DNA from: Bufo bufo
Taxonomy: Eukaryota; Chordata; Amphibia; Anura; Bufonidae
Reading direction: 5' to 3'
Length of the DNA stretch: 64,000 nt
NCBI RefSeq assembly: GCF_905171765.1
Contig: NC_053390.1
Span: 589,150,471-589,214,470, forward strand
Below are positions 43,738 through 55,546 of the stretch, piece by piece (position 1 is the first letter of the stretch; each line of letters begins with the position of its first letter). Below the pieces are notes generated by a model. That model saw only the letters and a list, made by a program, of their open reading frames with translations. It was not told where the DNA came from and searched no databases. Made by a program: the position numbers and the translations under genes.

Positions 43738-46546
43738 CAGGGGAGGGCTGGCAGCTTTAGTCCTGGGGGGCAAATCCAGTCAAGTGGCCAATTTTAGCCC
43801 CGCCCATTATTAAAAGCCCCTCCTACATATAATAGGCCACTCCCAACAAACACTGTACAGCTGACATTCTATTGTTGAGGCCTGTCTCTACACATCATAC
43901 GGAGAGGGGAGGCCTGTCCTGGCTGCACTGCCTGCTTCACATTATACAATAGACAGCAGGCTACAGCCAGGAAGCTCCTCCGCTCTCCTCCCTCCCCAGA
44001 TCCTGCTCATTGCCTGTGGTTCCCCCCACCATCTTCCACCAGCCCGTGGCCTGCTGTCCCCCTTTGCCGTCCTCACCTAGCTCTGAATACTCCTTCTGCA
44101 AATGGCTGGGGGAGGAGCCGGAGCATCTCCTCTCCTACATAGCGCCCCATACCTCTTACATCCAGTGATGTCACCTTTGTTGTAGACGTTCTCTTTCCTC
44201 ATCTTCTCCATTCAGACCAGACCGCCATGATGATTTTTCTGCCATCTCCCATCTCTGCAGAGATTGAGAAACAGACATTAGTTTCCCACATTTCCATCAT
44301 CTTCACATCTTCTGAACACCCTTCCTGCCACCCCCAATACTATACTGCAGAAACAGTCCCCCTGGAAATGCTACTACCACACAGATAGTGCCCCCTTCAA
44401 CAATTATTGGCACACAGTGCTCCAAAAAATAACTGCGCCAAGACACTAATAGTATAAAGATAATGTCCCCCAAAAATAATTTTGCTAAGCTGATACTATG
44501 CCAGGGTGCCCCCAAAGTAACACAGTGCTCCCCAAAATCCCACGAATAGAAATAGTTCTCTGCCAGAGCACACTTAGTAGTAATAATGCCTCTGTAGTGC
44601 CCATACTAGTAATCATGTTCCTCATAGCCCCCCAGTAGTAGTAAAGCTCCCCATAATACCCCTAGTAGTAATAATTCTCCCTATAATATGACAGTACATG
44701 AAATACCCCTGCTTAGTGCCCGCAGTTAAGCTAATGTCCCCATAATGTATGCCAGTATAAAATACCCCTATATAGTGCCCCAGTAAATGCCCTCATAGTG
44801 CTCCTCTCCCCCTTCCCCATAGTGTCCCCCATAATATGCCAGTAAAAAAATGCCTCTTCTTAGTGCCCCCAGCAGATGCCCCTATAGTGCTCCTCTCCCC
44901 CACAATGTGCCTGTAAAAAATGCCCCTTCTTTGTGCCACCATATGCCCCAATAGTGCTCCACTCCCCCATAGTGCCCCCAAATAATGCCCCATAGTGCCG
45001 CTCTCCCCTATAGTGCCTCCCATAATGTGCCAGTAAAAAATGCCCCCTTAGTGCCACCAAATGCCATAGTGCCCCCCATAATGTGCCAATAAAAAAGGCC
45101 CCTTTAGAGCCCCCACTTCCCCATAGTGCACCCAAATAGTGCCAGATGCCCCATAGTGCCACTCTCCGCTATAGTGCCCCCCATAATGTGGCAATAATTA
45201 CAAAAAGCCCCTTTAGAGCCCCCAGATACCCCCATAGTGCTCCTCTCCCCCATGGTGCCCCCCATAATGTTCTAGTAAGAAATGCCCCCATAGTGCCAGC
45301 TCCTCCCATAGTGCCAGCTCCCCACCATAGTGCCAGCTCCCCACCATAGTGCCAGCTCCCCATAGTGCTAGCTTCCCCCATAGTGCCAGCTCCCCCATAG
45401 TGCCAGCCCCCCCATAGTGCCAGCTCCCCCCATAGTGCTAGCACCCCCATAGTGCCAGCCCCCCCATAGTGCCAGCTCCCCCATAGTGCCAGTTCCCCCC
45501 CCCCATAGTGCCAGCCCCCCCTATTGTGGCAGCCCCCCCATAGCCATAGTGCCAGCTCCCCCATAGTGCCAGTTCTCCCCCCCATAGTGACAGCTCCCCC
45601 CCATAGTGCCAGCCCCCCCCCCATAGTGCCAGCTCCCCCAATAGTGCCAGCCCCCCCAATAGTGCTAGCTCCCCCATAGTGCCAGTTCTCCCCCCATAGT
45701 GCCAGCACCCCCATAGTGCCAGTTCTCCCCCCCATAGTGCCAGCTCCCCCATAGTGCCAATCCCCCCCCCATAGTGCCAGCCCCCCCTATTGTGGCAGCC
45801 CCCCCTTAGTGCCAGCTCCCCCCATAGCCATAGTGCCAGCTCCCCCCCATAGTGCCAGCCCCCCCAATAGTGCCAGCTCCCCCATAGTGCCAGCTCCCCC
45901 ATAGTGCCAGTTCTCCCCCCAATAGTGCCAGCTCCCCCATAGTGCCAGCCCCCCTATTGGGGCAGCCCCCCCATAGTGCCAGCTCCCCCCCATAGCCATA
46001 GTGACAGCTCCTCCCCAGAGTGACAGCTCCCCCCACAAAAAAAAAAAAACACTAATACTTACCTCCATCATTGGCGATGCGATGCAGGCCTCTTCCGGCC
46101 TGTGTCCCTGCTGTGTGCTGCCCGGCTCAGGCGGCGCGATGATAATGACGTCATCGCGCTGCCTGAGCAGGCCTCTGATAGGCTGCAGGCATTAGTGCCT
46201 GCGGCCTATCAGAAGAACAGGGGAGGGACACGCCTCTCCCTCCCCTGCCCCACAGCACAGCCATCTGTATCGCTGTCCTGAGGACGGCGATACAGATGAA
46301 TATGGAGATGAGCGCTTCCACAATGGAAGCGCTCAACTCCTACTGCCCGCCGCCACCACCGCCACCGCAATTACATCCAGGGCCGCGCCGCCTGTGGTGA
46401 TCGGCGGTGCGGCCCTGAGGAATAAAAAAATAATAAAAAAATATATATATAATTATTTATTAAAAAAGACCGCCCAGTGGCCATTTTTTTTAGGGTGGCC
46501 TGGGGGGCAATTGCCTCCCTGACACCCGCGGCCCAGCCCGCCCCTG
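43738..46546. mobile_element. Non-autonomous hAT element
   Basis: Inverted ends CAGGGGAGGGCTGG and, from the right, CAGGGGCGGGCTGG. Flanking 8-mers GCCATGCT (43730-43737) and GTCATGCT (46547-46554) differ by one base, as expected for an 8-bp hAT target duplication. The interior has no transposase. 43760-44570 is unassigned, 44580-46030 is tandem repeat, and 46060-46540 is CpG-rich with a dyad (GAGCGCTTCCACAATGGAAG then CGCTC). Confidence 0.9.
44580..46030. repeat. C-run minisatellite (CCATAGTGCCAGCT family)
   Basis: Degenerate units of variable length (44580-45290, sharing CATAGTGCC and ATAATG(T/C)(C/G)CC) pass into a dense array of about 18-22 bp units CCCCCATAGTGCCAGCT (45290-46030). The length of the C run varies (about 3 to 9) from unit to unit. 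Long Gly/Trp/Leu-rich frames on the minus strand are artefacts of the repeat. Confidence 0.92.
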
Positions 46547-46843
46547 GTCATGCTGATAGACTCATACCCAAAAAAACTGAGTGCTGTAATAAAATCAAAA
46601 GGTGCTTCAACAAAGTATTAGTTTAAGGGTGTGCACACTTATGCAACCATATTATTTTATTTTTAGATTTTTTCTTTCCTCTATCTAAAAGATTTCAGTT
46701 TGTTTTTCAATTGAGTTGTACAGTTTATAGGTCACATTAAAGGTTCGGAAAAGTTCTGAAATTATTTATCTTTGTGTCATTTTTTTACAGCACATAAACC
46801 TGACATTTTAACAGGGGTGTGTAGACTTTTTATATCCACTGTA

Positions 46844-48100
46844 TGTCTACTTATAAAAAAAGGAAGACAAACCCAGTCCAAATATAGGGGACTGTCCTAA
46901 AGTACAGAGGTAGCCAAAAAAAAGCTGCACTGAGTAGTAATAAAAACCTACAAAACACTGAGCCAACATACAGTACCATAATAGTGAGAGAGATGTGAGA
47001 GAATGTCAAAATCTTTATTTAATAAAGTGGTATTAAAAATCACAATACATGATATAAAAATGAGAAGCAGAATGGGGTATCATCAATGGAAAGACACATA
47101 TCATAAGGGGTAGTGACAATAATAGCGACTAACGATAATAAAACTAACAATAATTGTAGCAATGCTGTGAACTCGGCCAAAACGGGGTATATACTGCCAG
47201 AGTGCAAAGATAATAACAGTGAAATTCACATAGCAGCAAACAATAAGGGAAAATGATCCAATACAGAGATCCCAACTGATAAGGCAGAAACCACAAGTCA
47301 AAATGAAATGTTTGTGAGTCAGCCGAACTACAAATGGCAAGGTAAATCTTACCCATGGTGTACCTTGCCAGGATGACGCCAACAATGACACGTGTTTTGT
47401 CGTACCTTCGTCCTCTCCATACTGTGAAGGAGATCGCTGCATGTAATAGTAGCAGTCTCCTTCACTGACGAGCAGTAATGCTCATCTGCAGGTGTAATAC
47501 AGCTCTAAATTACTCACTGTTTTGTTTTAAAAGGACTACACACCTCCCTTTATCTAAAGAGCATATATTCGAGAATTATCTCTTTTAATTTAGGCTTGTA
47601 TGGACTCATGATGCATCAAATCCTCAGTCCATGTATTTAGAGGAAGTGGAACTAATGTTTGTCTACTCTGTCAGCATCTGAAAGATACCATCCGGAGTAC
47701 TCATATATCAAGAACTAGACATTTCTATTGTAAGGACATTTATAATCCTTCAGGGTTACCTCTGGTATCTGTATTTTGATCTCAGTGTTGCAATTTGTAA
47801 TACTCTGACTGGTGTACTGTTGTCCCTGTATCATCCCCAGAAGAACCAATAATATTGGGGAAATGCATTGGGACCTTCTGCGAGGACCTTTCTATCCACT
47901 CCATTTTGTTGCAGGTCTCCTGTGGGATCCTCTTGAGGGACATTCCCTAGACCTCACGGTCATTTTTATTTCACACATATTGAAGTTTGAAGCAGAGCAT
48001 TCTGTGTTGTATGGTCATCAATAAATTACACTATATATTTGCAGTGATATCAGAATGTAATATTTATGAAACAATAATTACCTTTGTTATGACCTGCAGT
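46844..48100. other. Unassigned DNA, possible PLE terminal scraps
   Basis: No supported coding frame. Two places resemble decayed PLE terminal sequence: the minus strand near 47370-47420 (GACGAAGGTACGACAAAACA, then CGTGTC), and the plus strand near 47834-47870 (CCAGAAGAACC, AATATTGGGGAAATGCATTG). Neither has complete hammerhead boxes. Confidence 0.3.
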
Positions 48101-48486
48101 TTAACCCCTTCAGGACCCTGCCATTTTTCACCATGTCACTTTATGTGGTAATAACTTTGGAACAATTTTACTTATCCAAACCATTCTGAGACTGTTTTCT
48201 CGTGACACATTGTACTTTCAGTCAATATTTTTCATTTTTATTTTTTTTAAAAACTTTCCAAATTTCTATTTCTCTTCTTTTAAAACAGATAGTGATATCT
48301 CATATAATAGTTATAACTTTACATTTCCCATATGTCTACTTTATGTTTGGATACTTTTGTGAATGTCATTTTATTTTTTGGGGACGTAAGAAGTTTAGAA
48401 GCAAATCTTTACATTTTTCTGAAAATTTCCAAAACCCACTTTTTAAGGACCAGTTCAGGTCTGAAGTCACTTTGTGAGGCCTACAT

Positions 48487-49731
48487 TGTCACGGCCGTAG
48501 GCAGGGACACGCACACACACAGTGAGCCTTAACTTGTACCCAGCCCACTGACCCTGCCTACTGGCAGAACAAGTCCTAGTCGACAAGTCCACAACTGGTC
48601 GACGTTCCCTATACTGGTAAGTGCAGAGATACAATCCAAGTGCCCGCAAAACCGCAGGTACCTGTTCACACACAGGACACACAAACAAGCACCAAGGGAA
48701 GTCGAGCCAGAAACAGTCAAACCAGGAGATCGATACCAACAGAATCACAAAGCGGAAGGAGGGAGCAATAACAAGCCAAGCGTCAATACCGGACAGGAAG
48801 AAGGTACAGAATCGCTAAGCAGAAAGAGAGGTCAAGGTATAGCTGAGGTCAAATCCAAAAGCAACAGTTCAATACACACAGGTAGCAGAGCACAGCAAGG
48901 AAAACCTATAGCTGGCAAAGGTGATTGCCAGTTGCAGCCTTAAAGGGAGTCTGTCACCTCCATATGGCCATATACAGTGCTTACATGGCTCTGTAGCACA
49001 CCTATACAGGATTGTAACGGTACCTTTGTCTTTGTCTTTAGATTTGCACCAGCAGGAAAAACGGAGTTTAATTCATATGCAAATGTAAACTCGCAAGTGC
49101 CCAGGGAGGAGTTCAGTGTGTAGGAGCCCAGGCTGCTCTGCCTTCTATTCACTTTACTCCTCCCCAGTCTCTGCCTTTCCCCGCCCTCAAGTCCGGACCT
49201 ATCGATGAGGCAAGAGACTTGGAGGGTGGGCAAAGGCAGAGACTGGGGAGGAGTAAAGTGAATAGAAGGCAGAGCAGCCTGGGCTCCTACACACTGAACT
49301 CCTCCCTGGGCACTTGCGAGTTTACATTTGCATATGAATTAAACTCAGTTTTTCCTGCTGGTGCAAATCTAAAGACAAAGACAAAGGTACCGTTACAATC
49401 CTGTATAGGTGTGCTACAGAGCCATGTAAGCACTGTATATGGCCATATGGAGGTGACAGACTCCCTTTAAATAGGAAGCTAATCACCTGAGCGCTGACAT
49501 CACCGGGTGGTGTAGCTCAGGTGTGACCTAAGGGGGCGTTGCCAAAGCGTGCAATCGAGGGGGCATGGCCTATACGGCGCCAGGAGGGGCGTGGGCTATA
49601 CGTCATGAGAGGGACGTGGCTTAAACGCCGGGTCACCAAGGGGCTTGGCATGACAGCATGTCTGGCACCGCGCTGCAGTGTCCGAGCCACAGACTGCAGC
49701 GCTGGAGCTCGGACAGGCAAATTTGGTGACA
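48487..49731. repeat. Solo LTR with 5-bp target duplication
   Basis: Begins TGTCACGGCCGTAGG and ends TTTGGTGACA, flanked by TACAT on both sides (48482-48486 and 49732-49736). Between the duplications the host repeat continues uninterrupted. No coding region remains, so this is the product of LTR-LTR recombination. About 720 bp without the MITE that lies inside it. It is a different family from the gypsy LTRs at 49995 and 61754. Confidence 0.88.
48944..49466. mobile_element. TTAA-flanked foldback MITE (Kolobok/T2-like)
   Basis: TTAA at 48940-48943 and 49467-49470; ends AGGGAGTCTGTCACCTCCAT inverted. The two arms of about 240 bp are nearly perfect inverted copies, so mirror-image frames occur on both strands. 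Non-coding. It lies inside the solo LTR and is therefore the younger insertion. Confidence 0.92.
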
Positions 49732-49994
49732 TACATAATAGAAACCACAAAAAATGACCCCATTTTAGAAACTACACCCCACAAGGTATTCAAAACTGAT
49801 TTTACAAACTTTGTTAACCCTTTAGGTGTTCCACAATAATTAAAGGAAAATGTAGATGAGATTTCAGAATTTCACTTTTTTGGCAGATTTTCCATTTTAA
49901 TCTATTTTTTCCAGTAACATAGCAAGGGTTAACAACCAAACAAAATGCAATATTTATTACCCTGATTCTGTAGTTTACAGAAACACCCCATTTG

Positions 49995-50645
49995 TGTCAC
50001 GAGGGTATCGAGAACCACGCCTGACTCCGTTATACCCGGGGTCAGGAAGTCGCAACGGTTGGCTGCACGCTCTATGTAAGATAGGGCTGTTTCCTTATGG
50101 TAGCTTTCTGGGTTTGCTTTGCAAACCCTTTTGGCTCACTCAGGGATCCGTAGCTCCTTCTCCTCAGCTGTTCCTTGTCCAGCACTCCCAAACCTCCTTA
50201 TATTCCTCTCTCACACTTCTCTGGTTGCCAGAGATAGAACTTCCTGCCTGGACATCTATTCTGACCTTCTGGAGCTGTGTTGCTGCGTTCTCTGGTAGTT
50301 GGTCCAGAACGCTACCCTCCGGATCCCTGTTGGACCTTTGTGGTCTATTGTGATCGCCCACCTGGGTGTATGTGTTTGTCTGTTTTGTCTGTCCTCTCCC
50401 TGGTGTTTCCCTCTTAGTGATAGTGGTGCGGACTAGCGATCCCACCGGCCCGTTCACTATCTAGGGCTCATTTTAGGGAAAGCCAGGGTTTAGGCACGTG
50501 ATCGCCGCACGGGTGAGGAACCCGTCTAGGGACGTCAGGGCAGTCAGGTGCCAGCCGCAAGGTGAGTTAGGGGTCACCACCTTTCCCTCTCCCTTGGGCA
50601 GGGCTTTCCCTTTTATCCTCCCTGTGCGTGACGTCGGTCATTACA
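49995..50645 (+). repeat. 5' LTR of the chromovirus
   Basis: TGTCACGAGGG ... GGTCATTACA, 651 bp. Differences from the 3' LTR by eye: C/T at two sites near the start region (AACCACGCC, CGCAACGG), G/T in TCTATGTAAG, one missing T in CTGTTTCC, and C/T in ACCCTCCGGA. Confidence 0.95.
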
Positions 50646-50718
50646 TTATCTCTGGCCTTATTTTGTGTAGGTAAAAAAAAATAATAATAATAATTTTTTT
50701 ACCTACTTAGAATCCAGT

Positions 50719-52473
50719 ATGGATCAAATTGCTGCTCTGTCCAAACAATTTCATGGCCTGTCTTTTGAGGTGGCAGGATTGAAGGCGTCGGTCCTCCAGC
50801 AACAGCAGCGATTACAACTGACCGCAAGCCCAGCGGTTGCTACTGGTAACCAGGTTGTTGCGGAACCCAAGGTCCCTCTCCCTGACAGATTTTCTGGGGG
50901 AAGGGACAAGTTTTTGACATTCCGTGAGGCCTGTAAGTTATATTTTAAACTGCGCCCTTACTCCTCTGGTAATGAAGATCAGCGGGTGGGGGTTGTTATT
51001 TCCCTGCTGCAGGGGGACCCGCAGTCCTCGGTGTTCTCTTTACCTACTGATTCCCAGGCTCTCCGGTCAGTGGATGAGTTTTTCGGGGCTTTGGGTCTCA
51101 TATATGACGACCCTGACCGAGTCGCACTGGCTGAATCAAGATTACGGAGACTCTTACAAGGAGAGCGGCCGGTAGAGGAGTATTGCTCTGAATTCCGTAG
51201 GTGGGCTACGGATACCCAATGGAACGACCCGGCTCTCAGGAGTCAGTTCTGCTCTGGGTTATCCAAAAGGGTTAAGGATGCGCTTGCATTATATGAGACC
51301 CCCTTTTCCCTTGATGCGGTTATGTCCCTTTCTATCCATATAGAGAGACGCCTTAGGGACAGGTTGAAAAAACCGGAGCAATTGGTAACCCCTCCCAAGC
51401 AGCAGTTAGTCTGTACGGACTTAGACGAGCCTATGCAGCTAGGAGGAACTACTCGTCAGGTCAGTCCTTCTGAGGCTCGCCGTAGGCGTGGGTTGTTTTT
51501 TTTTTGTGGGGAGAGGGGTCATTTCATTAATGTCTGTCCTTCTTTCCTCAGAAACAAAAGACTGTCGGAAAAACTACTAACCCCAGGCTGTGTGGAGGAT
51601 GTCAGCCAGGGGGTATACGTTTCCTCCATACATACATCGCAATTTGTGTTGCCAGCGGTTATTATTTTTGGTGATAAGACGGAGACTATTTCTTTCTTTC
51701 TAGACAGTGGAGCAGGGGTAAATTTGATAGATGCCCATTTTGCCCGCACTATGGGTTTGTCTCTCTGTACGTTACAGAGACCCATTCCCATATTCGCTAT
51801 TGATTCTGCTCCCCTGTCTCAGAGAAACCTCACCCACATTGTTCATAATTTACACCTTCGGGTAGGGGACCACCATAATGAGATGCTTTCAGGTTATGTT
51901 CTAGAGGGGCTTCCCACTCCGGTAGTGCTGGGTCTTCCCTGGTTGGTAGCGCACAATCCAGTAGTGGATTGGCAGGCCAGGGAGATATTGGAGTGGAGTG
52001 AGCAGTGCAGAGAAAATTGCTTAAATAGCAATTGCTTAGTCGCCTCCATAACTACCCTACCTACATTTATTTCGGATTTTGAGGATGTTTTTTCTGAAAA
52101 GGGTTGTCAGAAGTTACCACCTCATCGTCCTTATGATTGCCCGGTTAACCTTATTCCCGGCGCAAAATTACCCAAGACCAGGTTATATAATCTTTCGGGT
52201 CCAGAGAGACAAGCCATGAAAGATTATATCTCCGAGAGCTTGGCTAAGGGACACATCAGACCCTCTTCTTCACCCGTGGCTGCAGGGTTTTTCTTCGTTA
52301 AAAAGAAAGATGGGGGCCTGCATCCTTGCCTAGATTTTCGCGAATTAAATCGGATAACCATCCGAGACCCATACCCTCTTCCTCTCATTCCTGATCTGTT
52401 TAACCAGATTGCGGGTGCTAGGTGGTTCTCCAAACTTGATCTTAGGGGGGGCCTACAATCTGATTCGTATTAA
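50719..52473 (+). pseudogene. gag-pol: Gag-protease-RT N-terminal part of the chromovirus, ends at a frameshift
   Basis: ATG at 50719 (MDQIAALSKQFHGLSFEVAG). The Gag domain includes VPLPDRFSGGRDKFLTF and RRLLQGERPVEEYCSEFRRW. The zinc knuckle reads FFFCGERGHFINVC: the first Cys of the CCHC is replaced by Phe inside a T run (near 51497). The protease active site is FFLDSGAGVNLIDA. RT fingers: SSSPVAAGFFFVKKKDGGLH and LDFRELNRITIRDPYPLPLI. The frame is thrown off at a run of seven G at 52445-52451, right after FSKLDLRG, and stops at 52473. Gag, protease and RT therefore share one frame, as in many chromoviruses. Confidence 0.9.
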
Positions 52474-54979
52474 GGAGGGGGATGAGTGGAAGACAGCGTT
52501 TAACACCCCTGAGGGGCATTATGAAAATCTAGTTATGCCTTTCGGTCTGACCAATGCTCCTGCCGTCTTTCAACATTTGGTTAATTACATTTTTAGTCAT
52601 CTAATCGGCAGGTTTGTGGTAATATACCTAGATGATATTTTAATTTATTCGTCTGATCTGAAAACACATGAGGTGCATGTCAGACAAGTACTGCAGGTCC
52701 TACGGACGAATGAATTATATGCTAAAATTGAAAAATGTGTCTTCGCCGTTCAGGAGATACAATTCCTAGGTTATTTTTTATCTGCTTCAGGTTTCCGTAT
52801 GGATCCTAGGAAGGTCCAGGCAATTTTAGATTGGGATCTTCCTGAGAACCTCAAAGCACTACAACGGTTCTTGGGCTTCGCGAATTTCTATAGGAAATTC
52901 ATAAAAAATTATTCACTTATTGTAAAACCGCTTACTGACATGACTAGGAAGGGGACTGATATTTCTAAATGGTCTGAATCCGCTAAAGTTGCTTTTTCCT
53001 CTCTAAAAGAGCGGTTTACCTCAGCACCTGTACTAGTCCAACCTGATGTCTCTCAGCCTTTTATTGTTGAAGTCGATACGGCAGAGGTGGGAGTGGGGGC
53101 GGTGCTGTCTCAGGGTCCGTCTCCTGGCAAATGGCGTCCTTGTGCTTTCTTTTCTAAAAAACTATCTGCAGCAGAAAAGAACTACGATATTGGCAATAGG
53201 TAACTATTAGCTATTAAACTTGCGTTTGAGGAGTGGCGTCACTTCTTAGAGGGGGCAGTCCACCCCGTCACTGTGATTACGGACCACAAAAATCTTCTGT
53301 ACCTCGAATCAGCTAAGCGTCTCACCCCTAGACAGGCTAGGTGGTCGCTATTTTTTACCAGGTTTAACTTTGTGATTACCTATCGTCCTGGGGCAAAGAA
53401 CACCAAGTCTGATGCACTATCTCGTTGTTTCCCTGGAGGGGGTAATGTGAGTGATCCGGTGCCCATTCTTCAAAGAGGAGTGGTTGTTTCTGCGGTACAC
53501 TCTGTTTTGGAGGGGAAGGTGTTAGAGGCCCAGGGGGACGCCCCGGTCTCTTGCCCCTCAGAGAAATTGTTTGTACCGTTGAACCTACGTTTCAAATTAT
53601 TAAAGGAACATCATAGTTCGGCACTTGCTGGGCACCCGGGTAGTAAAGCAACCTTGGAGCTATTGTCTCGTCGTTTTTGGTGGCCAAGGTTGCGTCAGGA
53701 TGTATTGGATTTTGTGTCTTCTTGTTCTACCTGTGCGCGCGCAAAAGTTTCACATACACGTCCTGCAGGGTCTCTATTACCACTCGTCATTCCCAATAGA
53801 CCGTGGACACATCTGTCAATGGATTTTATCACTGACTTACCTTTGTCTGCGGGTAAAACAGTTATTTTGGTAGTAGTGGACAGGTTTAGCAAAATGGTAC
53901 ACTTCATTGCGTTACCCGCACTACCTAATGCTAAGACTCTTGCTCAGGTATTCGTCAGTGAAATCGCGAAGCTTCACGGGGTCCCCTCCGATGTTGTTTC
54001 GGATCGGGGTACCCAGTTTATTTCTAAATTTTGGAAAGCTTTTTGTTCCGGTTTGGGGGTACACTTGTCCTTTTCCTCAGCTTTCCATCCTCAGTCGAAT
54101 GGACAGACTGAGCGTACCAACCAAAACCTTGAGACATATCTAAGATGTTTTGTGTCTGAAAACCAAGAGTTGTGGTCATCATATTTACCGTTAGCTGAGT
54201 TTGCCATAAATAATCGTCGTCAGGAATACACTGGCAAGTCACCATTTCTTAGTGCATATGGTTTTCATCCCCAATTCTGTACTTTCAAGGAGGGGGGATC
54301 TTCTGGGGTTCCCGAAGAGGAACGGTTTTCGTCATCTCTTTCATCGGTATGGCAGAAGGTGCAAGTTAACTTAAAAAATATAGGAGGTAAATACAAATGC
54401 ATGGCTGATAAGAGACGGTCGCCAGGTCCGGACCTAGGAGTGAATGACTATGTGTGGTTGTCTACTAGGAATATTAAATTGAAGGTTCCCTCTTGGAAAC
54501 TGGGTCCTAGGTTTATTGGCCCTTACAAAATTGTAGCCATCATCAACCCCGTGGCTTTTCGCCTGGAGTTACCTCAGACTTTTAAAATTCATAATGTTTT
54601 TCATAAGTCGTTACTCAAAAAATATGTTCCACCTCTAGAACCGTCACCGCTGCCACCCCCTCCTGTTGTCGTGGATGGTAATCTAGAATTTCAGATATCC
54701 AAAATTGTTAATTCTCGTCGGGTCCGCCGCTCTCTTCAATATCTGGTGCATTGGAGAGGTTACGGTCCCGAGGAAAGAATGTGGGTTCCTGCGTCTGAGG
54801 TAAACACCGACAGGCTAGTTCGGGTTTTTCATGCCTCTCATCCTGAGAGACCTGGTCCTGAGTGTCCGGAGGCCCCTCGTAGAGAGGGGGGTACTGTCAC
54901 GAGGGTATCGAGAACCACACCTGACTCCGTTATACCCGGGGTCAGGAAGTCGCAATGGTTGGCTGCACGCTCTATTTAA
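52452..54979 (+). pseudogene. pol: RT palm, RNase H, integrase and chromodomain of the chromovirus
   Basis: Continues the polyprotein in the next frame with YNLIRIKEGDEWKTAFNTPE, RT box VVIYLDDILIYSS (near 52620), thumb and RNase H (PFIVEVDTAEVGVGAVL). An in-frame TAA lies at 53201-53203, after NYDIGNR. The same frame resumes (ITDHKNLLYLESAKRLTPRQ). Integrase: HHCC region (HHSSALAGHPG, CSTCARAK) and the DDE residues in LSMDFITDLP, VSDRGTQF and NGQTERTNQN. A GPY/F-like part is followed by a C-terminal chromodomain (YLVHWRGYGPEERMWVPASE), a histone-reader that targets insertion. One stop and the upstream frameshift inactivate this copy. Confidence 0.92.
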
Positions 54980-55546
54980 GATAGGGCTGTTTTCCTTATG
55001 GTAGCTTTCTGGGTTTGCTTTGCAAACCCTTTTGGCTCACTCAGGGATCCGTAGCTCCTTCTCCTCAGCTGTTCCTTGTCCAGCACTCCCAAACCTCCTT
55101 ATATTCCTCTCTCACACTTCTCTGGTTGCCAGAGATAGAACTTCCTGCCTGGACATCTATTCTGACCTTCTGGAGCTGTGTTGCTGCGTTCTCTGGTAGT
55201 TGGTCCAGAACGCTACCCTCTGGATCCCTGTTGGACCTTTGTGGTCTATTGTGATCGCCCACCTGGGTGTATGTGTTTGTCTGTTTTGTCTGTCCTCTCC
55301 CTGGTGTTTCCCTCTTAGTGATAGTGGTGCGGACTAGCGATCCCACCGGCCCGTTCACTATCTAGGGCTCATTTTAGGGAAAGCCAGGGTTTAGGCACGT
55401 GATCGCCGCACGGGTGAGGAACCCGTCTAGGGACGTCAGGGCAGTCAGGTGCCAGCCGCAAGGTGAGTTAGGGGTCACCACCTTTCCCTCTCCCTTGGGC
55501 AGGGCTTTCCCTTTTATCCTCCCTGTGCGTGACGTCGGTCATTACA
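54895..55546 (+). repeat. 3' LTR of the chromovirus
   Basis: 652 bp; overlaps the last codons of the polyprotein frame, which ends at 54979. Confidence 0.95.

Larger units (their letters stand above)
42422..46841 (+). mobile_element. Tc1-type transposon D, split by a non-autonomous hAT
   Basis: Termini CAGTGGATATAAAAAGTCTA and its inverse, TA at 42420-42421 and 46842-46843. Same family as copy B at 20028-21438. The hAT element at 43738-46546 lies inside the transposase gene. Confidence 0.92.
49995..55546 (+). mobile_element. Complete Ty3/gypsy chromovirus, 5.55 kb
   Basis: 5' LTR 49995-50645, 3' LTR 54895-55546, target duplication ATTTG at 49990-49994 and 55547-55551. The plus-strand order is Gag, protease, RT, RNase H, integrase, chromodomain. 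A purine-rich tract (AGAGAGGGGGG) precedes the 3' LTR. LTRs differ at only four substitutions and one single-base gap by eye, so the insertion is recent. The coding region has one frameshift and one stop. Confidence 0.95.

Noticed and set aside
44793..46071. Gly/Trp/Leu-rich minus-strand frames
   Set aside because: Translation of the CCCCCATAGTGCCAGCT array; multiple overlapping phases are equally open.
46844..48100. Further hammerhead ribozymes near 47400 (minus) and 47840 (plus)
   Set aside because: Only partial boxes; the CTGATGA element is missing in both.
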